Shown here piece after piece: positions 57,560 through 64,000 of a stretch of 64,000 nucleotides of DNA (position 1 is the stretch's first letter; the number at the start of each line of letters is the position of its first letter). Made by a program: the position numbers and the translations under genes. The DNA is from Trichobilharzia szidati (lineage: Eukaryota > Platyhelminthes > Trematoda > Strigeidida > Schistosomatidae). The notes beneath the pieces are model-generated. The model was not told the DNA's origin, did no database searches, and saw only the letters and a list, made by a program, of their open reading frames with translations. Where the stretch lies: assembly GCA_944472155.2 (NCBI GenBank), contig OX235277.1, forward strand, positions 27,848,804 through 27,912,803. The letters run 5' to 3'.

Positions 57560-58560
57560 CACAAACTTTCATCAACCTTATTCAACAACTTTTTCCTGAT
57601 TCCATGCGCCAAATGATCCGCAATGGAAAGGTCAAAGAAGTCTTTGAAGTGAAAACAGGAATGAGACAAGGCTGATTATGATCAACTGAATTATGTGACA
57701 GATGTCGGGGAGCGAGAGGATGGGCACATATTGGACCGATAGGAAAACACAGAGAAGATGTGTACTATGCAGATGACTTGTGTATAATGTCACACAAACT
57801 TGAAGATTTACAAATGCAAAAAACAAAAAGCAGTTGGCAGAAGAGTCAGAGAGCTAAGACATAACTTTGGACACTGAGAAGGCAAAGGGGATGAAGGTAC
57901 TCAACTACGATCAGCGGGTGAAATCTAAAGTAAGCTATCTGCTTCACTAACCTGACCCAGGCAATACCGTTCCAACTATAGGCGTCACAGATGACACTGT
58001 CAAAGACGCGGCTGGATAGGGACACCAAGGTTATTCTGAGATCATTGTGCATATCTACTGCACTTTGAATAATGAAGAAAATCTCAATTTGCAACACTGA
58101 TGTCATATGTACCAGTGCTTCTATACGGCTTAGGCACTTAGTGAGCATGTGAGGAAAGGCGTTTTCAACAAGCTACTGAAGACCTTTATCAGTGCCAGTC
58201 CCATTCTCTCGATATTGACAACCAGATGGACAGTTATAAAGGTGAAGCAACAAAGGGTTTGGCAGTCAAGAGCCTTTTGCGCAGCAGTTATTCAGAAGGA
58301 AATTGAGATGGATTAGGCACACGCTAAGAAGACTGTTGAGTGACATCGCGAAACAGGCAGGCTCTTGAGTGAGACCTAAAAGGGGAAACGATGGGCTGGG
58401 TGTGGTTCTTAGTGTGACATGGAGGAAATAATGTGAAGAAGAAATGAAGACAACCGAGGAGTCAGGTGGAATAAACAGCGGAGAACTGTATGTAGTGGAG
58501 ATGTCCTGCTGACGTCCTACATTCTACTCGAAATCCAAGGGCAGGATAATTGTAATAAAC
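57560..58560 (+). mobile_element. RTE fragment with reverse transcriptase pieces, decayed
   Basis: Reads V-F-E-V-K-T-G-M-R-Q-G (57640-57672), the 'K-T-G-V-R-Q-G' reverse transcriptase motif. After a deletion comes Y-A-D-D-L-C-I-M-S-H-K-L-E-D-L (57770-57810), with the catalytic Y-A-D-D intact. Many stops follow down to a tail near 58560. Confidence 0.8.
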
Positions 58561-58837
58561 TGTTTTGATTTCTACTGTTATTCAACCAGTATGTCTGTTG
58601 TAAAACATATTTAGCAGGGTGATGATATTTCACAATATTCAGCAGAACGAACAGCTACTTTTTATGCTTCGTTTCAAATGTTCTTCTAGTCATTTTCCAT
58701 TTGTGACGAACTCTAGCTGTAATCTATAAAACTCTAACAAAGCTGACACCTGAATTTCACTACATTGCTAACTAGGAGGCTATGATGGTTGAATCATACA
58801 AATATGGTTAGACAACAAGCATTTGTGCAAGTTGGAT

Positions 58838-59166
58838 TTTAGATTTTCCCATCGATTGATTGGACCGAAGTGTTTCGTCTCAAGTTGACTTGTTGGCTTC
58901 TTGTGCAGATGCTTCGACGATGTCTAGGCATTTAATTTGTATTTAACTGGTGGATGGTGACTAGCAGTGGAATCCAGGATAACGTGCATTTCGTCCTATT
59001 TGGGACTCGTCATCTGGATGTACCTGCGTTTGTAACTAACGCCACTGGGTTAGAGACTCGGTGGGAACATCATCACTCATTGAGGAATGCAGGTACATTC
59101 AGATGATGAGTCCCAAATAGGATAAAATGCGCGTTATCCTGGATTCCACTGCTAGTCACGATCCAC
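58838..59166. repeat. Smα-type hammerheads in head-to-head inverted repeat
   Basis: A minus copy (58838-59030) and a plus copy (59038-59166) mirror each other over the ribozyme (58948-59025 with 59088-59165). Minus core: ATGACGA. Plus core: ATGATGA with GAAA changed to TAAA. Both have C3 to A. Confidence 0.82.
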
Positions 59167-59850
59167 ATCCAACGCCAATCATTTTCAGTGGGAGGGACTT
59201 GAAAGAGGTTACTTCATTCACTTATCTAGGGAGCATTGTCTCAACTACAGGAGACAGGAACGGACGAGGATGTCAAATCGAGAATCGATCGGGAAGGCGA
59301 GAAACACATTCATCAACCTGAAACCAATCTGGAAATCTTCGTCACTCAGCAACACTCAACAACAAATTCGGATTTTCAATACAAACGTCAAGTCAGTCAG
59401 TTCTTCTATACGTACGGATCAAAAACTTGGTGGGTCACAAAGAATATTTCCAACAGCCTGTTGCAGACCTTTATCAACAACTGTCTTCGCTCTATACTCA
59501 AGATCAGATAGCTGGAGAGAATCATCAACAAGAAACTATGGGAAGAAACGAAACAAGAACCAATCGCCCAACAAATATGCAGGAGAAAGTGGAGATGGAT
59601 TGGACACTCGCTGAGGAGGCCGTTGGGTGACATCGCGCGTCAGGCCATTGCTCGAGTGGAACCCGAAAAGGAGGTGGTGAGTGGGACGTCCAAGTTTGAC
59701 ATGGAGGAGATCGTGTGAAGAAGAGTTGAAACAGTATGGATTAACATGGATGCAGGTGAAAAGTACGGCAGAAAACAGAAGCAAGTGGAGACGTGTATTT
59801 GAAGCCCTATATTCCACTAGGAACCCAAGTGAACAATAATAATAATCACA
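59167..59850 (+). mobile_element. RTE 3' fragment, inserted beside Smα
   Basis: Begins in D-L-K-E-V-T-S-F-T-Y-L-G-S-I-V-S-T-T-G-D and continues through I-G-K-A-R-N-T-F-I-N-L-K to the end GAAGCCCTATATTCCACTAG and an AATAATAAT tail. The sequence abuts the Smα copy with no gap. Frames change at about 59300 and 59430. Confidence 0.85.
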
Positions 59851-59854
59851 AATG

Positions 59855-60245
59855 TTTTTATTGCATTTCATACTATTATTATTTCATGTATTCACACTTT
59901 TGATCTAATTCCTTCACCGGATATAATTTCTAAAAAGCAATAAACGTATACGATTTTACAGCTTGAAAATAAATTCGTTGTAAAGAGTCTCTTCTCTGAA
60001 TATTGTGTTCTTAATTTATTAGTACTCCTAATCTACCTTGGTAGTCCTTACCTGACTGTATTACCAAAAGTAGTGTTAATTATCATCCTTCAAATTTCTT
60101 AAATCCCTAGTCACTTTGCTCATTTTAATTGATTTGACAAGTCAGTGTGTGTGATCAGATTATTTGACGCCCACAGTGTAAATTCATAACATGATTTTTT
60201 CATATATTCTTCATCTTCTCATAATGCCATCCAAATTTATTAAGG
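59855..60245. other. No feature recognised
   Basis: AT-rich sequence. Confidence 0.4.
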
Positions 60246-60246
60246 G

Positions 60247-60584
60247 TGTAACGACAGAAAACAAGAGCCAGTCAACAGATTGTTTGTTGAGATTTTTATG
60301 TACATTATTATTATTCGTTATTGTTAGCAGGGAAGTAACGTCTTCTGATGGGTTGTTTTCTTGCTGAAGGTTATTCTATCATCTCTTTGTGACCGTTTCT
60401 TAGAAAGTTAAGCCATATATCTACGAATAGCATTTGCGTACGCTCAGTCTACTGTTATTGGTTGTTGAGCTCCTCAAAGTTAAGCTTTGTTCTTGTTTTT
60501 TTTTCATGACTCCTATTCGGGACGTAAACATAGACGTCAGTTGTTGTCTACAATTTTGAAGTCTTGAAGGCAGCTCTCACCACA
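60247..60584 (+). repeat. Solo LTR-like repeat
   Basis: 338 bp, TGTAACGACAG to CTCACCACA, flanked by AGGG duplications (60243-60246 and 60585-60588). Homologous to 7980-8283 along its length. Confidence 0.72.
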
Positions 60585-60604
60585 AGGGGACTAATTTTTT
60601 TTTA

Positions 60605-61087
60605 ATTATAATGAAGGTTTTTATATTTCCCAATGAATGAAAAACAAAACGATATTGTTTTTACTGACGTTTCGTTATTTAATGCTAATAGCTTTATCAA
60701 AGTATTATTAAACGGGAATTTACAAAATCTCAGCATATATATAACAAACAGTTAGGAGGTGAGAAAATAGACTTAGGTCAAGTTTAAGGGACATATTGAA
60801 AGTAAAAATAGCAATGAAGATCACTAGACCAAATAACAATGGTAATAGTACGTCTGTTTTGATGTCAAAATAAAGTTTACTAACTTGATCATCGTTCATC
60901 TGTCCTGTCGTCTGACCTAAGTCTATTTTCTCACCCCCTAACTGTTTGTTATATATATGCTGAGATTTTGTAAATTCCGGTTTAATAATACTTTGATAAA
61001 GCTATTAGCATTAAATAGAGAAAGATCAGTAAAACAATATCGTTTTGTTTTTCATTCATTGGGAAATACAAAAACCTTTATTATAAT
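60605..61087. repeat. Palindromic PLE-tail element with two hammerhead relics
   Basis: Arms 60605-60780 and 60913-61087 are inverted copies with a 132-bp spacer. Each arm holds a hammerhead-like GCTATTAGCATTAAATA stem II followed by (C)GAAA and GTC/ATC. The upstream core (TTGATAA) has lost C3 and G8 in both arms. There is no coding sequence. Confidence 0.7.
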
Positions 61088-61093
61088 GAATAT

Positions 61094-61555
61094 CATATAT
61101 TTTCTAAAGTTTGGTTTGTAAGGGTTTGTTATGTTTTTACGAGTTGACCAAGGACTGATAACATAACAAGCCCTTACAAACCAAACTTTAGAAAATTAAT
61201 CTGATGCTCGCTAGTGACTTGCTACAGGATGGAGTTTCCTGGAGTTCTAGTGAGAAGTCGTGACCAGTGAGGTTCACGTGTGTGGATGGATATCCCACCA
61301 ACGACAATGGTTGGGGTCGCGCTAAATCACGAATTGATAGAAGTTAGAATTCATGAGCCGTTGAATCGGGTCCCAGTAGCTGAATGGTATACGAGCTTGC
61401 CTTGTAACCGGAAGGTCCTGGGTTGGAACCCTGGCAGTGGGTGCGTACTGCCGATGATTCCCAAACTAGGATGAAACAGCAGCTGTCCAGTACTCCCTGG
61501 TTTTCGATGGTTCTCTAACTGATATCAGTCCGTGATCAACTCGTAAGAATATCAT
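61094..61555 (+). repeat. Hammerhead-family short element behind a small palindrome
   Basis: 61094-61128 and 61160-61194 form an inverted repeat (TAAAGTTTGGTTTGTAAGGG and its complement). The plus copy has CCCAGTAGCTGAATGGTATA, a GGGTTGGAACCC B box, and a hammerhead GTACTGCCGATGATTCCC (U4 to C). Confidence 0.7.
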
Positions 61556-61752
61556 ATACCCAATGCCCAAATTTTTACAAACCGTTAAAAGTGAACTTGG
61601 TTTGGACATATATAATTGTTTTTAACGTTAGTTATTCACAAAATGCTTAACTGTCAAGTCATATCATTACTTTTTAATTCAATATGCAGAGCATTCATTT
61701 AGCGTTTGAAATGTATATATATATAACTTTATTCCTTGCATCACCGTTACAG

Positions 61753-62290
61753 GCACAAAATGAACAAAAAAGTATTGGACAGTCAATTCAAAACCGTGAG
61801 CATTTAACTGATCCAAAATGTTTACTACAACACAACCAACACACTGATACTATGGATAAATCAGAATTTCATCAGATTCAACATTTTCTTCCACAAAATG
61901 AAAATCTACCTGGTAATACAAGCCTTTATAATGTCAGTACAGCAGAACAATCAGGATATCCTACTCCTCACCATCATCATCACCATCTCCTTCAGCAACA
62001 CCATCATCATCCACAACAACAACAGATGTTAATGACAATGATGATGACAGCGACAACAACATTTCCAGGAATTAATCAATATTATTATTCAAATCAATCA
62101 ACTGGATATTTAGAACATCATGGTTGGTTAAATCTTTTAGACACTTGTGGATGGAAAAAAGTTGAACTGTTACTATTTCCTGATCTATTATTGATTGCAC
62201 AAAAAAATTCTAGCGGTTATTTCAATGTGATTAAAGATCCTATATATAATACAAAAATATCCTATATTAACATTCCTCCGTATGCTTCAG
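61753..62290 (+). CDS. RGS3: RGS3-like gene, exon h (His/Gln linker and pre-RGS conserved region)
   Basis: A 538-nt exon between accgttacag and gtaatt; phase in 0, out 1. The first 115 or so residues are polar with histidine and glutamine runs at 61970-62030. The end reads G-W-K-K-V-E-L-L-L-F-P-D-L-L-L-I-A and F-N-V-I-K-D-P-I-Y. Vertebrate RGS3 has a corresponding 'V-T-L-F-x-Y-S-D-L-L-L-F' stretch followed by 'L-R-N-P-L-Y' between PDZ and RGS domains; the pattern looks like a PH-like core. The open frame begins at 61684, but its first 23 codons lie upstream of the acceptor. The rest of this domain and the RGS domain are beyond the window. Confidence 0.88.
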
Positions 62291-62551
62291 GTAATTAATA
62301 TAAATGTATTCTTTTAGTGTGTACAGACTAACCAAATCAGGAGGAATTATATCATCTTTCCTTCTACAGAGGTTATTGATTTCATCAGCATTTATCATTT
62401 TTATATTTAGTTATGTCTCACTTCTTTAAAATTATATTTGTAAAATCTCAGCGAAATCGAAATGATTAATTCCAACGTTTCCTGTCGGCAATCTGGTCCG
62501 AACTTCTTCTTCAGGGAAATTAATCGAAATTAACATAACAGAGGTTTATAT

Positions 62552-63339
62552 GGAATAAAAAGACAGTTGCAGCGAAGAAAATTTTCTTTTCGACGAAGTC
62601 ATCAACTAGGCTGGGCTGTATATTCGTGTATTTATAAAAAATAGGTAGGAAAGTTCCAGAATAATTTCTGGTTAGGGGTCAAATTAGTAAAAATTACAAT
62701 TAGGAATTAGAATGCCATAATAAACAGGGGGATGGGTAAAATTCAAACAAAGTAGCATAATAACTAAGACGATTGACATTGTGCAATTGGGGGTTAGAAA
62801 TGTAAAAATAACAAAATATACAGGATGTTTGGATAAAAAACTAGTGTGATGAATAATTGTTTATGCAATCGGGGATTAAATATGTAGAAATAGTAAGATG
62901 ACAAAATAAACAGGAAGTGTCGACATGAAAATATGGTAGTGTAGACAGGGATTAAGAAAACTTAAAATAATATGGATAAACAGGGAGTTTAGATAAGAAA
63001 GGCGATGGGATGGTCATTATTAAAAAATTTACCTGTTTATGATGGCCATGGCAGGGACAGGGGTTGGACGTATTTCTTTTGGACAAAGGGGTGGGCCTGA
63101 GTTTTTGGATAGCTAACGACTCAGCTATTCCCTTATTATGCTACTTTGTTTGAGTTTTACCCATCCCCCTGTTTATTATGGCATTCTAATTCCTAATTGT
63201 AATTTTTATTAATTTGACCCCTAACCAGAAATTATTCTGGAACTTTCCCATCCCTTTGATATAAATACACGAATGTACAGCCTAGTTGATCACTTCGTCG
63301 AAAAAAAAATTTTCTTCGCTGCAACTGTCTTTTTATTCC
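62552..63339. repeat. PLE-tail inverted repeat with decayed tandem units
   Basis: Arms of about 210 bp (62552-62762 and 63133-63339) are inverted copies. They share the GGTCAAATTAGTAAAAATTA-type sequence with the arms around the PLE at 13215-15400. Between 62690 and 63010 there are about four degenerate 70-85 bp units, each with an ATAAACAGG-type core. The arm carries a hammerhead-like GACTTCGTCGAAAA with a perfect AAGAAAATTTTCTT stem III. Confidence 0.65.
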
Positions 63340-63660
63340 TTATGATCAAATGTGTATATTCCGTGATTTGAAAAGAGGTTTATATTTAAAAGGAACATCT
63401 CTTGTTTTTTCGAAACTTTGTCCAATCATGAGTCATGAAACAGGCATCAACAGGTATAATAAACAAAATTGTATGAACTGTGATCAAAATTTGACCTCAG
63501 ACTTTCAAAATTAGTCTACTTTTGTTAAAATATATATGCGTATATGCAGTAAACAATGGTGTGTGTGGGTGAACAGTCATAAAACATTTTTTATTCTCTC
63601 CATAAGAAGACGTAGATAATCGAGAATTTGATCAAGTGTGACTAGTTGCTGATACATATC
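63340..63660. other. No feature recognised
   Basis: AT-rich sequence. Confidence 0.4.
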
Positions 63661-63679
63661 CAATTTCATTTATTAGTCA

Positions 63680-64000
63680 GGATTTGCCATGCATTCCCTA
63701 CAGAGCCAAGCGTCTAGTTACTGAGGAGGAAGATATTAGGAAGGAATTAAAATTGGTTCAATCCACTCTTGAATCAAATAATTATCCTAAAGCTTTCATA
63801 AAAAGATATTTGAAATGTGAAGACAAGGATGAATCGAAACCTGATTCTAACAATTGGGTTAGTACAGCGGTGATTCCTTACCGCGAAGGAACATCCGATG
63901 AAATAAAGCGAATCCTTAACGATCATAACATAACAGTGTATTTTCGTGCATCAAACACCTTACGCTCATTACTGGTTAAGGTTAAGGATAAAAAAGAACA
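63680..64000 (+). pseudogene. PLE family C polyprotein, linker region, cut by window end
   Basis: Reads I-P-Y-R-A-K-R-L-V-T-E-E-E-D-I-R-K-E-L, then N-N-Y-P-K-A-F-I-K-R-Y (the 'N-G-Y-P-x-x-F-I' motif), V-I-P-Y-R-E-G-T-S-D-E and L-R-S-L-L-V-K-V-K-D-K. It is open to the last base, so the endonuclease probably follows outside the window. No frame break is visible in this part. The reverse transcriptase palm is missing upstream. Confidence 0.8.

Noticed and set aside
61684..62298. 204-residue gene starting at 61684
   Set aside because: Its first 23 codons lie before a good splice acceptor (61749-61752); the coding part is exon h.

Overview
The window looks like genomic DNA of a schistosome blood fluke (Schistosoma or a close relative). 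It is AT-rich, long introns are packed with retroelements, and it carries Smα-type hammerhead-ribozyme repeats, RTE elements of the SR2 type and many Penelope-like elements (PLEs).

One host gene runs through it on the + strand. Eight exons (10064-10114, 15473-15531, 19347-19516, 23026-23080, 29197-29814, 44082-44269, 46052-46778, 61753-62290) have AG/GT borders and matching phases at all seven joins. Together they read about 802 residues: a complete C2 domain, a PDZ domain, a long Asn/Ser/Gln/His-rich linker, and the start of a conserved region that precedes the RGS domain in RGS3. The gene is therefore an RGS3 orthologue, open at both ends; the RGS domain must lie beyond 64000. Three exons are only 51, 59 and 55 nt.

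Nearly everything else is transposable-element debris in the introns. (1) PLEs with reverse transcriptase and GIY-YIG endonuclease: near 1-330, 2.95k, 7.4k, 8.5k, 9.6k, 13.2-15.4k, 17.3-18.1k, 27.7-28.6k, 32.3-34.7k, 38.5-40.1k, 40.9-41.9k, 44.4k, 51.0-51.7k, 55.4-56.5k and 63.7k to the end. (2) RTE fragments, mostly 5'-truncated with AAT-type tails: 5.3k, 11.1k, 19.6k, 21.3k, 28.6k, 29.8k, 35.2k, 36k, 44.5k, 47.6k, 52.3k, 54.7k, 57.6k, 59.2k. (3) A CR1-like 3' end at 31.2-32.1k. (4) Three to four families of tRNA-derived short elements. Three families carry hammerhead-ribozyme folds; another shares its 3' end with the RTE element. (5) Two LTR-like solo repeats with 4-bp target duplications, plus a third whose middle is replaced by a histone H3 pseudogene.

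The unusual theme is self-cleaving RNA combined with fold-back architecture. Hammerheads with complete catalytic cores are readable at 243-294 (PLE tail), 4334-4379 and 22853-22905 (two different short elements), with many decayed relatives. Ribozyme-bearing copies are repeatedly arranged as an inverted tail followed by a forward copy, giving palindromes at 17.3-18.1k, 38.0-38.3k, 42.9-43.5k, 58.8-59.2k, 60.6-61.1k and 62.6-63.3k. All assignments come from reading the sequence by eye; no database search was possible.
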